From Amia ocellicauda (Eukaryota > Chordata > Actinopteri > Amiiformes > Amiidae): 64,000 bases of DNA. Below, piece by piece: positions 47,421 through 60,330 of this stretch. Position 1 is the first letter of the stretch. The number at the start of each line of letters is the position of its first letter. The position numbers and the translations under genes are program-made. The notes under the pieces were generated by a model. That model saw only the letters and a program-made list of their open reading frames with translations, did not search any database and was not told where the DNA came from. The stretch is from the NCBI RefSeq assembly GCF_036373705.1, contig NC_089867.1:10999001-11063000 (forward strand). Direction: 5' to 3'.

Positions 47421-48347
47421 CTAAACGTGTTCCACAATGTTAATTTGACGTACAATCTGGTGTTTTTTGTTTTTTTTTCCTCAAAGCACTTTACATGATT
47501 GAATTTAATTTCATCCTGATTGTTTTGGTATTGTCTTAGAAACAGTATAAGTAAACATGAGAATTTGAGAATTGAGAATTACTACCCATACGTATCCCTG
47601 AAGTGACAAGAGTGTGTACATTATAAGAGCTCTGATATTCTTTTATGGAATCACTTATTTTTTTAAAACGCTTTCATCTCAAAAATAATTCCTGTCAAAA
47701 AGCAGGCAGGTGTATCCTGAATGTCGTCCAAACAGGTCAATTATCAAATATGCTTGTGTAGGAGAAACAAAATGTTTAAAAGCTTTGGACTTAAATGAAA
47801 AGACCATTAAATGTAATTTGAAGAGATACATTTTAACCTATAAAATGGAATTCCATTACTTTATAGACCTGCAAATTTTTGTTTTAGTGTTGTAGAAAAA
47901 AAAAACTAAATCAAATGTATCCATTTAATTTTTACAACAAATACATAATCAGTTGCTAAATAAACTAGGCTTTATATATACTAGGCCTGATTCCCTGTAA
48001 ATGCATCTTAAATGTTAAGATGTATTGTTTAAAGTATTGAAAAGAAACTAAAGAAAGCAAAAATAATGAAGAGTGTAGTTTTCAAACCATAGTACGTATA
48101 TCAGTGCATTTTTGTATAGATAGGAGCGATTAACATATTCTCGATTCTAGAATTCTACAAGGGTTTGGACAAAACACAGGATTACAATGATGGGTATTCC
48201 TCAGTGATATAGAAAGTTTATATCTTACAAGTGTGTTTATCTGCAACAATTGCTCAATTTGATGCATCCCTTACATTCATAATGTATCATATCTGAATTC
48301 CAGGTTCCTTGTTAATAAGCTTTTCATTAACCATGTCAAATGTTTTA

Positions 48348-48348
<1 letters not shown>

Positions 48349-48379
<31 letters not shown>
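48349..48379. repeat. (ATT)n microsatellite
   Basis: About ten ATT units downstream of EAF1. Confidence 0.9.
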
Positions 48380-49719
48380 GTACTACTGATATTTCTTTAA
48401 AGTGTTATGTCCTGTATAAATTGTCTGCATTAAATTTTGCAAATCTATTTTTGAGATGTGAATATTCTACCATTGTTCTTAGAGATGAGTAGTTACCAAA
48501 CAGTACAGAGTATTTTAATACCTACAAATGGATACCAACAGCTTTGCTTAACTATACAGTTAAGAGAGGGTTCCTCTGATTTTGTACACGGCCTCATTTC
48601 TCCTTGAATCAGCAACTGAACTGACTTCATGGATTAATTGTAATTGAAGGGAGGTCTTTGTCAAATTGGGTTAATCCCCTCTACTGCCGTAACAGCTGTC
48701 TTTTGCACTGACCTACTGTCATCATTGGCTGGAGTGAAGAGAAAAGTACAGGACAAGAGTTATATTCATAGAAACTCTGGCCAAATTCAAACTCTTACTT
48801 TCTACTCTCTTATATAGGGCCGGCTACTGATGCAGATTACATCATTGGGTACTTGCAATTTTCTTGAGATATTTAAACAAATGTAGGCAGGGACTTGTTA
48901 TGGCACTGAAGCCATAAATGGCAGCATATCCAGCTGGCGAAACAGAATCGTGCATGTTCTGCATTATGTAACTTCTCTTTTTCAGTATGAAATGTGTTAC
49001 AGAGGATTAAAGGAATGTTGCAGCAACGATTGAAATACTGGACTTAAACGCAGGGCTGACAGTGTCCAGACCACAGCAACCGCGAGGAACATGGATTGAG
49101 CCTGGAAGGTTGTTCGAATACTTCCATAGACATGAAGCTTCTGTGGTAAAATAATTACCAAGTCATTTGTGTAGGATTTAATTCAAATTTGTGCGAACTC
49201 TCCTTTGCCATCAAACAGGAATTTCTGAGCCTGCTCCTGGAGTAACGGTCCTCCACTTTCATTGCTTCTTAGTAGGTCATAATTATGTTGTCTGATTGAT
49301 TAATTAATCACAGAATTCTGTTCTGGATTTGTCCAGTAAGTTGTCATTCCGCCACAGAGGTCTAAACCCATCATAAACACAAACTGATGAATGGCATACC
49401 GACAGATGGGAAGTGCACTTAATGCAACATAAAACACTTAAGGTTTGCATTGCTCCCAGTTGCTGCAACTTTTTGAATTCCAGACATCTGGTTTATGAAA
49501 CAATACACATACATCAGAGCTGGAATCAGTTCACTACATTCTAGTCAGGATCTGAAGTTACTATTATTTTCTTATCAACTGGTAGAGGCAGTCCAAGCAA
49601 AGTTTTTCATTAAAAGCTTTAAGATCAGTGTACATAACCGAAAGGTAACGAGTTAGTTTCTAGAACAATCTGTAGTGCACACTTCTAAAATTGCTTGTAG
49701 ACTAATACAAATACATCTA

Positions 49720-49720
<1 letters not shown>

Positions 49721-49752
<32 letters not shown>
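49721..49752. repeat. (ATT)n microsatellite
   Basis: About ten ATT units in the EAF1-MTURN spacer. Confidence 0.9.
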
Positions 49753-49942
49753 CTTAAGATCATTTTAGATGCAAGCATTACCCCCAAAAAGTCATGCTGG
49801 ATCATCGTTTGCAAACTGGGATCAAATTAAAATTGGTAGTAGTTCAATACTACAATGACGTTGCATGTCTTAATTATGAAACCAGCACTAATAGTATTTT
49901 TCGCAGTGTATTAAAAAAACACTGAATGTAATACCACTACAA

Positions 49943-49943
<1 letters not shown>

Positions 49944-49990
<47 letters not shown>
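49944..49990. repeat. (ATT)n microsatellite adjoining the MTURN promoter
   Basis: About fifteen ATT units that run directly into a TATA-box-like sequence at 49990-49997. Confidence 0.9.
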
Positions 49991-49993
<3 letters not shown>

Positions 49994-50343
49994 AAAAGCC
50001 GACAGGTTGACATCGCCGGGCAATCCCACGTCGGGATTGGTCAGTCTGGTCTCGCCGTTTACGTCACCGCGTTAGGACGTTACGTTGGCAATCAGTGCGC
50101 GTCTGACTGAGACCATCAGGAAACATCTCCTCATCCGTGCGGCGGCAGAGGAGCGCAAAATCCCGCCCGGCGTGCAGTATTGCGTGTTCACCCCAGCAGC
50201 GACCAAACCCACCATGCGGACGACGTGCTAGAGCCAGAGAGCCCCAGCTTGCGTCCAACGTTACCGAGGGTGTGCACGCATCTTCCCTGGGAAAGCGCCT
50301 CTCCTCTCCCCTCCTCCAGGTGCATCGAAACAGCTGACAAAGG
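49988..50343 (+). promoter_or_regulatory. MTURN: MTURN promoter and 5' UTR, CpG-rich
   Basis: TATAAAAA is at 49990-49997, an inverted CCAAT (ATTGG) at 50036-50040 and a CRE-like TTACGTCA at 50059-50066, followed by CpG-rich sequence up to and past the start codon. If the TATA-like word is used, transcription would start near 50020 and the 5' UTR would be about 320 bases. It is equally possible that the CpG island drives dispersed starts. Confidence 0.5.
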
Positions 50344-53300
50344 ATGGATTTCAAGCAGCTGGTGGACGTAGCCGAGAAATGGTGCTCCGGCACCCCTTTC
50401 GACCTCATTGCGGCCGAGGAGGTCGACGAGCGGCGCTTGGATTTTTACGCGGAGCCCGGGCTTTCCTTCTACGTCCTGTGTCCAGACATGCACGGTGGGG
50501 CTGATCATTTTGTAAGTAACTGTTCGGGGGGGATGGGATTGGGATGGGATGTGAGGGGAGGGGGGTGTTGGCTTGGGATCTCGGTCTCTGGGGTCCAATA
50601 AGATTCCGCACGGATGCATGAATGTAAAAAAGCACGGGACACGTTAAAGCAGCTGTCATATCCATCCCCTCTTTGCATGAATGCGGAACAACCAGTGTGC
50701 CAAACTGCATGTGTGGCGTTTTATTTTGATTGTGAAAGCAAAAAAGGCAATGACCCTTCAAGCTGACCAGCGTGTGCACATTGTGTCGCTGTGTTTGGCT
50801 CGGAGGTTTCACCCCTCCAGCCGTGTTTGTGCACACGGGAGCACTTGGGTGGGGATAGGACGTAGCAGGGCGCTGTATCCATTTTCGTGTTTGTTCTTCA
50901 TGGCAGATCAGTAACACCTTAAAACAGTGCAGTTGTCGTTTTCTTTCTCTCTCTCTTTTCCTGTGTTGGTTTGCTTCTGTCATCGTTTGAGCATTGCTTC
51001 GTTTCCTTTATTTTGTGGGTGCTTTGTGCACCATAATGCTCAGGTAACAGTGGCTACACCACCTGTGGCACAAAAAAACACATTCAAACTAATGTCTCCT
51101 TTCAAAGCAAAGCCACACAGTTTTTAATTATTTTTAACCATTTATAATTCTTTTTTTCTTTATTATTGAACTTGTTTAATTAGTTGATATGTTGTGGGAC
51201 AGGGTCTGGAGACTCTTAGCAAATGAATGCTATATAGGTTTCTTTGTGTGAGTGCAATATGTTGGTCCCATTGTACCAACATCTATGTCTCCAGCAATTG
51301 CCCAGTATGAGATGAACTGCATGGTGAAGGCTCTCCACATGCATTACACTGAAGCACCTAACCATAGTGACTCAAAACACGACTAGAGCTGTATTATGGG
51401 GTGTGCTACCCAAGTATTTCACACGGGTGTTTATGAGTGAGTTATCATACAGAATGAGTCGCTCTTCCTTGCTGTTCCTCTTATCCTGCCCTTCACCAGC
51501 TCTCTCCTGACAGGGCCCTACATATGTTGTGCTGTTTGGTTGTTTGTTTATGTATTTATTTATTTTTTATCCTCAATCCATCTAGGAGCTCTGTAAATAG
51601 CAACGGGGGTTGCCAGCACAACACTGTCAAAAGTGTCCAGTAAAAAGGCGCATGCTTTCAGGGAGATATTATGTAATGTGCTAGAGCACAGACAGGATGT
51701 GACACAGACTCCTGTTTAACATTTCAGTTTTTCAAGAAGAACCCAATTTATTCTGCACAACCTCTCTCGACTGTGACCTCTAAGTAATCTTAAAGAAAGG
51801 CTCCCCGGATTATAATTTTTTTGTGGGGCATTTCTAAATCTCTTCAGATAAATAAGCAGCTGCTGGATAACTTTTTGTTGTTGCTGCTTTGTTATAGAAA
51901 ATGCTTATTTTTGGATAACGTCAAGGTGAAAAAAAATTTGAAGCAAAGTATCTGTACCAGACATACACCTGCATTATATACACCCGAACCTGCTTGTTGG
52001 GTTTTAGGTCATAAAGGCTCCGTTCCCTCTGTCATCTTGGAAGTCAGTGAGAAGTGCTCGCTCCGAATCATCCTGTATTTGAATATCACGTTATTCATCA
52101 GTGATAACAAATGGGTGACCACGAAAAAACACCCAGCCAGCACCTACACCCTAAGTGAGTGTAATATATCAGTGGGTGGAAGGAAATCATCATCACGTGT
52201 CTGTCGAGAGATAGGTACCAGTGCTGCTGTGTCAGTGCCTGTAACCTTTATATTGTAATGGGATCCATGAAAGCTGCCCACCAAGACACATAATAGATAT
52301 GTAAATTGGAATGAGCTAAATTCTGGAAGGACATTTGGTAGCGCGCCCGTGTCACGATGCTCTTAAAACATTTAGCGTTCAAATGTGAAAAGCCCTTGCA
52401 GGGACAAGAGCTGGGAAACCCACCAGCGGGCCCTGCAGCAGGAAGAGGAGTGCGGTATGAATACGGGATGTTGTTGGTGGACAGGAGCTACCAGAACATG
52501 GTTTCTCGGGAAGAGACCTTTGTGATCGATGACCTTTCTTGGCTATTACCCACCTGTCTTGAAAAACCATTAGCGGAGCAGCAAATGCCCACACTCCTGC
52601 ATAGTGAGCAAAGAAAGAAAATATGGCCGTACTGACTTACAAAGGGGTGTATCTGGTTAACAATTCTACATCCGTCTTAACAAAACCTGTTTATTTTCAC
52701 CTGAGCATTTTCCAATGATCTCATCTAACATTTGTAGCTTTTTATGTAAAATGTGCCTGGTAGATTAAGGAGCTTTTTTCATGCATGTTTTTTCCTTTGT
52801 CCTGTTTCAGTGGCAAAACCTACATTGTTCATATTGACACACTTTCCCCGAGATAATTAATTTTCTCAGTATTCATAATGCGTCTTCTCCAGTGACACTT
52901 GATCACCCGAACAGTGTTGGAAAGGCTTTTACGAATATGCCGCTTGATATAGGAACACATCCATCCACAAACCGAAATCTCAATGCTTGTACCTGGAAGA
53001 TAAGGTAGGGTTAACACTCTGACCCCATTATGTGTCGTGAGCGAGTGAAGAGGGCGTTGGAGATAACTTTACATCAGGACTGCAGTGCTGCCAGGGGAAA
53101 ACCTCTTCCTTTCTTGAAAATAAATGACCTCGGAACAAAATCAAATCGGCATCAATGGGATGTACGATTAGGTCAGACTGTATAGAAACATCTAGAGGAG
53201 TGATTTGCACAGAATGAGTCACAAGGGGTGCAAATAATTACCAGTTTTTCAGGCATTGGATTTCTAATTGTGAAGTTTGAAAGACCAAACTCCCCTGTCT

Positions 53301-56234
53301 TGGACCGCCTTTTGATGAAAGGTCATCGGCCCACCCCTGCCAGAATTGTTCCTACTGGAGACGGATACATTTAGCTCTGTAAACCGCTTTCCTGGGAACG
53401 AGAAATTATCAGGATACAATTTGTAATTTTCTGTCTCTCTTCCCAGGAAGCAAAGGGTTAGTTGAGTTTGTTTGTCTCATCTGTTGCCACTAAGTATACC
53501 ATGGTCATCCAAACCAAACCACAGCTCCTGCCCCCTCACAGACGGGCCTGAAGATGGGGAATGGAATCGAGGGAAAGAAAATGCCAAGTTTTGGCAAAGA
53601 GAAGTGCAGCTTTCTCCTAAGACAAGCTTCCAATGCTTTCCACTTTATTAAAGCACGATAATATGGAAATCGGTCGAGTGGAATGCAACAGGATGATAGC
53701 CCTTCCTCAGAGCAGTTTTTATTTTTTGGACGCTATTTCTACCTCCACTTATTTATAAGTTTAGAACTATTAGGATGTTATAGTACATGGCTAAGCTGTG
53801 AGGCCTTGTCATGTCACAGTTGTGTAACAGCCTTTTCTGAAAAAGCCTTTGGATAAAATAATGTGCATTATATTTAAGTGCTGCTGACTCTTTCTCTGGC
53901 ACTGAGTATCACAGAGATTACACCAACAAAAGCAATTGAATTTGTATTAACGTTCATTCATGAATAATTTGTTTTGATTTTGTGTGCCTGTTTATAGGTG
54001 ATAAGTGTACATTTTTATTTATTTATTTCCAGTAATGTCATGCCTTGATTAGAGGTATGAGTCAGAGCTTTAAAAACCTTTTCGCTGCTACTTTATCTAA
54101 TGTTCAAGGACTAAGGGCAAGTGCAAACATTATACTGACTTCAGAACAACATGACCTGCCTTCATTTGAATAAAAGGATAGACCTCTCCCCAGGATTAAA
54201 GTCCCTTTCAAACAATCCTTCAGGAATTACGTTTGTGCTTGATCTGCAATTTGTGTGGTTTTCTATATGAGAGGTTTTCTCAGACCGTTCATGGCTCACT
54301 TCTTCAAGAATTGAAAAACAAAAAACAACAGCAAAAAAAAAAACTAATGTTCACACCAGTGGTAATATGTAGCTTTTTTTAGAAGCTGTACTCCGATGAA
54401 CTCGGCATTATAATTCATTCCCCAGAAGAAATCGGATTTTGAAACTCAATTCACACCCTCTGTGAAAGGCAATTTGTGTCATCGTTGTACAACCCTATCA
54501 TTAGCGCTTTGTTAGGATTGCTAACAAACCTACAGTAAGAGCAAAACTTTGTGTTAAACACAGCATTGGAACAGCAGGGCATTAATATTTCACACATCGC
54601 AGAGGACTGATACAGAACGAAGGCAAATTACTCTTTTGTTCAATTAAATCTCGGATGTATGAGTGGATTTTGCCTTTTTGCAGTACTCTCCAAAAACTAG
54701 TTTTGGATTGGTAAACCACACGGAACTGTGTTTGTTAAGGTCAGGGTGGCTCTGCTTTCAGTGACGGTAATGTATTTTCAGTACTACTTTCGCCACTATT
54801 TGCTCTTGTCCTAAGCTTTACAGAACTTAAAGGACTGATGTACAAATGCCATATATAATAAGAGATCTGAGCAGTGGACAGAGACAGATGGACGGATAGA
54901 CAGCAAAGCTATACTGGAAGAAAAGGCAGTGGCAGTGGAGTGTATCGGATGGCTTTCAGTCCCATACTTGGACTGTGAGCATGTGCTCTCCTTTTAAATG
55001 TGTCCGAGTTTGTGAGTCACAGGATGTATCTCCTGCATGCCTGACGGTGACAGCTTTTCTTTCCCCAGCACGTGTGGAGTGAGAGCGAGGACTGCCTGCC
55101 CTTCCTACAGCTGGCTCAGGACTACATCTCCTCCTGTGGCAAGAAGACTCTCTTGGAGATCCTGGATAAGGTGTTTCGGTCCTTCAGGCCTGTAAGTGTC
55201 CCACCCCATTTTAGAGAAAAGAGAGCACACAGCGGCCTTCTTTTCATCTCCTAGGCTGTGTGACTTTTCCGTTTTTAAGTGGAAACAGAACTTTTGAAAT
55301 GGACGACAGATTAAATTTGAATATGGCCATTTATAATATATTTTTGTGTCTGATAAAGACCTCTGTTCCGAAACCCACTGAATGATGAATGGATGAGTGA
55401 AAATTTGTCTTAAAAAAACACTCAAATTCTTGACATCTTTCATTTATTTCCCCCCAGTGACTGATCCCTTTTCAAATGAAGTATGTGTCTGGGACATTAA
55501 CTGAGACATTAGCATGCCCGAGTTGTACTGGAGGAATGTAACAGCGTCCCCCTCGCCTTCTTTGCCAGACATGCTGTTTTAGTGTCTCATTTTTCAAAAG
55601 TCAGATGCCTTGTGGCTCAGATTAGAAATGGACTCTAAGTGGCTGTGGCAATGCATGAGTAAGTTAGGGATGTGATACAGTAAGGAGGACGGGAATCCAG
55701 TTTTTTATTAATGTATTTTTTGTAAAGAACTGTGAAAAGAGGAAGTACAGATCACTGCGGTATGACTCCAGTGCGAATCCTGTTCATGGAGCAGAGACTG
55801 TAAAAGCTTGCTTGTGCCTTGCCAGAGTCCCTTCAGGAAACCCTGGAGAGATGGCCTATTTCGGAGCGACAGCTAGTGAAGGTTTTGTACACATTCAATG
55901 TCACCTCTCTATTTCCGGAATACCGATATTGCGCTGTGGTTGGGCATCGCAAAACAAGAGCACGAGAAAGGTCACAAGCAGCCCGTTTTGGACAGTCCTC
56001 CTCACGGTTTTGCATAGATTGACTACATGGGATTGTTTCCCGTCCAGAACCTAATTAATTTAGCTCTGGAGTCCGCTCGCCACAGTGTTGCTCTGACCTC
56101 ACCTCGCTGTCGTCTTGTTTCAGCTGCTGGGCCTCCCTGACATAGACGACGACGCGTTCGAGGAGTACCACGCGGACGTGGAGGAGGAAGAGCCCGAGGC
56201 TGACCACCAGCAGATGGGCGTCAGCCAGCAGTGA
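50344..56234 (+). CDS. MTURN: Maturin (MTURN), three coding exons
   Basis: Coding exons: 50344-50511, 55069-55191, 56124-56234. They give 402 nt, 133 residues (human 131), and both introns are GT-AG in phase 0. The protein starts MDFKQLVDVAEKWCSGTPF and continues with RRLDFYAEPGLSFYVLCPD. It has the highly conserved HVWSESEDCLPFLQLAQDYI and SSCGKKTL, and ends in an acidic tail (VEEEEPEADHQQMGVSQQ). There is no signal peptide or membrane segment. Maturin is a small cytoplasmic protein that promotes differentiation of primary neurons in Xenopus and has been linked to megakaryocyte differentiation; its biochemical activity is not established. The start is the first in-frame ATG (GGATGG) after a CpG-rich leader. 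Exon 1 is slightly divergent from mammals (MHGGADHF replacing NGCGDNF), while exons 2-3 are close to identical. Confidence 0.95.
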
Positions 56235-59200
56235 CGGAGCCGAGGGCCGGGCAGGGGAGAGGGCGCTGGGGCCGCAGCAGGGACCCCGTGGGGGCTGCAC
56301 CTTTCCGACACAACCAGGACAGCCAGCAAATCCTAACCCCTGTGTCCCTCTCAACTGCACAACAGTAACGCTTCCCAAGTACGCTATCAATAGGCTTAAT
56401 ACTCCAGCTGTCCATACACTTCTACACACGTCCTGTTCAAAACTGGGTGGCAGGAGGCTATTGTCAGAGGAACAATTTCTGGGACTTTTTGTTTTCCTTT
56501 GGTTTTATGATGAACAACATGCCAGTGGCGTGATATAGTATAAGCAGTCGATTTTAATTACGTTTTTATTTTAAACTTGCATTTGCTCCCCCTCTCCATC
56601 ACCACTTCCATTTTTAAAATGTACGATAAGGTTTAATTTCCTGCAGATGGGTACTTACAATGCACCACTAAGGCATTGTCAATAATTGCTTTATTGTTAA
56701 AGGCAGTTAGTCGACACTGGTGTCAAATCAAATATTTTTCAGGTTGTAAAAGAAAAACGTGATATAGGTGACCGCGGACAGAGCTGCTCAGATAGTCATG
56801 TGAATGAAATCGAGTAAAATAGAATGCAGCGCAGGGATTTTATAAATAGGCAAGAGTCTGTTTTATCACAATTATAAATTACTACTGAAACTCAACACGG
56901 AGCCTGGGACAAAATGTTTTAAAGTATTTTCAGTGCTGTTTGGTTGAGGTGTGCATCAGCTTTACAATCTGAGCTGTGCAAATAGCAACCAAACCTTAAT
57001 GTCCACATTTAACCACTTCCAAACTAACAAGCAAATAGCAGGGAAAAAATAAGAACTAAACACCTTGCACTTGATGATATAAGCCTTTTATACGCTATTC
57101 ACTCAAGGTTACACAGTACGTAATTGTGAAGGAATGGCTGTTTAATTTCAGCATAATAGGAGTATTAGACCAATCAGGAAAGAAGTGTTCCCGACTTTAA
57201 TTCAGTTGTTTCTGTATTGATTTAGTTGTAAAATTAGAAGAACTTTGTAATCCATCTCTCTGTGAGGTTTTCATTACCATTAACTGAAGGGAAGATACAT
57301 GTGTCTCTAATATATATATATATAGAAATTGGTTCCAGTCCTGGAAGCTGCTGTATTTTGTCGATTTGTGTAGAGAAGGGCATTCTTCGGATTTTGAGTT
57401 GTCCTCAGACGTTTCATTTCCCTCTGATTTCACTGCGTCTCCTGAAATTATATCATTTTATTCTTCTCCAGTTTGTGTATAGTGAAGTAGTGATGGCTAA
57501 ATGGCACTTTGCATTTGAATTGTAATTTGCTGAAAAGCACTACAGGAAAACGTAAGTGGCACTTGACTTGGAGTAATCAGAAATGTTTTGCAGTCGGTTG
57601 ATGGCTGGCGGAACACTACAGAGCAGTAGAACAAAGGGATTTTTAATGTCCTTCTTTAATGTAATTAAACTGAGCTGTGTGCTATTGCTGAAGATAGGGT
57701 GGTTCAGTGGGTGTGGAGAGTTAGCTGGGATAGGAGAATATGAAATGGGACACACGGTACGTTAAACCGCACCAGAACCAGAGCAGACCGCAAACCCATT
57801 CCTGAGGTCCACAGTCTTAAATCAAGGTATCTCTTCAGACACCTCAGACCACACCAAGCAAACGGTATATCAAAAGAAAACACTTCTTACTGAGGATTTA
57901 TGTTGGAGTTTATATATTTTTACTGTTTTAAAAATATCCACTACACTGCACAAACGCAAATAGTAGATCTGGATCAGAAAAAGAGTTTTAAATCATCTTA
58001 TTAAGAGACGACTTGCAGGATAAAGGCAGTATGGTTGCCAGTGGAGACTTAATAGAATTAAGGAAATTTGTGCATTTTTAAATCATGGGTGCAAAGAAAT
58101 GTTGGAAACAGAATTTTCCGCTTTAGTTCGGCCCAAAGCAACATCAGTTTTACCCCCTGACGCTGTGCAAATTAAAAATACAGTAGAGACTGGGTGTGTA
58201 TTTGGTCGAGGGATACAATCATGTAATGGACTTGTAATTGGCGTTGGGATGTAATTAGTCATTTTCACAAGCCTTGATGTTAATGGTAGGATCAAACACT
58301 TTTAACAGTGACTTCAATAAAACCCTTTATTCCACGCTAGTATTGGGGTTTACTTTGAAATGGCATCATACACATTAACACATTCAGAATGGGGAAACAA
58401 AAAAAAAAAAAAGAAACCTGACTTATCCTTAACCACGTTGCCTCTGCTTCTGCCAATTAAGCCTTGCTGCCTTTTCTCAGCTGCAAGGGAGTTCCCATGG
58501 ACCCATCCCTGCTGCCCTTTAAATCCAGTTTGACATAATGGACAGTCTCGTCTGGGGCCCGGTACTGTAGATAGGTAATGGTGCTAATGACCACACACTT
58601 CGACACGAGGATTAAACCCGATGCTGCAGCGCTGAGATGACGTCAGTGCTCAGACAGCATGCCGCTCCTTTCTGTGGCCGATGACAGAGGTCTCGATCCC
58701 TGGCTCAACTTGTGGTGTTTTTCTTGGGTTGTTTGAAGAGGCTTTTTAACCGCCAGGATGACCCTAGTTATGTATTAAAAATAATATTTAAACCTACGAT
58801 CTGATGGGGTTCATCCTCTGCATGGTAGCGAAAGGTAAAAGTAGCTTGAATGACTCAGAGTATTGATTTTGAAGATGTGCCCTGTGCACTACTAGAGTAA
58901 TCTGTCCCTGGAGTTTGTTCCTTAGCTTTTCTGGGATTCTTGGCATATTTGATTTCTCAGTTGGGTTTTTCACTCGTGTAAGTGAGAGATGAGTATTTGC
59001 CTGCGTTTTATTTTTATTTTTTATTCATTAAACATAATCATTCTTCTCGAACTCCTCGGGTGTCCCTGTGCTTCTGAAAATAATAACTAATACAAAACCA
59101 GTCTGTTAGTAAATGTGCTTGCCAATAACATACCCTGCAGGGTTTGCTAATGGTCTTCGCAGAAACCGTTTAATTTATGCCCATTCACTCCCCTCGGTTA

Positions 59201-59809
59201 ATTGTTTCTCTGATAATACTCGGCAAAGAACAAACGTGGTACAAAAACTCACTCCGGCCTTAAGAAACAAGAAAGACATCATTCCTAATTAAAATGATTT
59301 TTTTCCCTTTCTCCCATGCATATTGACTTTATTGAGCAATCTTGCATATCGGTATATATTTTCAAAAGCAGAACAACACTGTGGGTCCAGACATAACCAT
59401 TGCCTGGTGAGTTTGATTGTAAACCGTTGCCATACAGCTCCTAGTTTCCATGCGCAGGCCTTGAGCACCTAACTGTGCCGCAGGTGAAACGTCAGGGTCG
59501 TCCCCCAACAATGTGTGGCCCTTAACTTGTGATTCCTCTGGATTTCTTTTCTTTTCTTAATTTGATTTTTAATTTGCTGTGTCGCAGCTGCCTACTACCT
59601 GTCCTGGGTGTTTACTGTACCTGTAATTAAATGCAATTAATATAAATTAAAGTCTCCAGTGAGATCAAGCTTCACAACACTGTCGTGGGATTTTGCCAGT
59701 CTTGTTTCATAGATTTGTTTTGGCCATCTTGCTCTGGCACTGGATCTGCTCATGGCTTTTATGAACTTTATGAAAGTACACCTAGGGCTTGTTTAATTTG
59801 TATTTCTTT

Positions 59810-59842
<33 letters not shown>

Positions 59843-60330
59843 CTGATTTACAAGTTTGCTTGTTTTAAATGTCGTCCCCACCCTTCTCTCTGTGTTTTAT
59901 GTTTTCTACTCCAAGTATGAAAATTCTGGTTTAAAATATATATATTGAAAGGATAAGTGTGCTTGTGTGGTTCTTGTTGGTCTTCATGAAGTCTCTTCTG
60001 TATTTGGTGTCCGAACATACGAACACACGGAGAGAACCTTTTACACAACGATTAAACACTAAACTGGTATTGGTGACAGTCGTTTTCATCGACTTGTAGG
60101 AAATGTAGGAGTGACTTATTAAACCTACACTCAAGTTTTGTTTTTATCAAAACCTCTTCTGTTCTACATCTAGGAATTACAGATTTGAAATCTCTATATA
60201 TGAATATTATATAGAAAGCAGTCAGTGATTTGCACAGCTCATGTAAAAAAAAGAACTTGACTTGGCTACTTTTTCCTTCGATTCTGTCCAGCTCTGTGGA
60301 GGCTTGTTGTGTTCCAGACACCAATAAAGC
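56235..60330 (+). other. MTURN: Probable MTURN 3' UTR with candidate poly(A) signals
   Basis: There is no second gene. AATAAA hexamers lie at 58316-58321 and 60323-60328. Vertebrate MTURN transcripts are known for long 3' UTRs, so either is plausible. A T-run of 28 lies at 59812-59839. The boundary with intergenic DNA cannot be fixed from sequence alone. Confidence 0.4.
59812..59839. repeat. Poly(T) run of 28
   Basis: A pure T-run downstream of MTURN; it may be a minus-strand retroposon tail, but no body is recognised beside it. Confidence 0.85.

Larger units (their letters stand above)
46942..49943 (+). other. EAF1 3' UTR and EAF1-MTURN spacer
   Basis: No gene was found. The first part is presumably the EAF1 3' UTR. 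A canonical AATAAA lies at 47959-47964 and an ATTAAA near 48429, but the true end is unknown. The stretch includes a long (TA)n array and two ATT-repeat tracts (48349-48379, 49721-49752), and is otherwise AT-rich. Confidence 0.5.

Noticed and set aside
47209-47443. Frames with Tyr-Ile repeats, resembling repeat proteins
   Set aside because: They are translations of the AT microsatellite; the same happens at 34236-34475.
48349-49990. Three ATT arrays considered as a CRISPR-like or satellite array
   Set aside because: They are simple trinucleotide microsatellites without spaced unique units.
50064-50983. Several minus-strand frames of 114-192 codons over the MTURN promoter
   Set aside because: Antisense frames in CpG-rich DNA without family similarity or splice support.
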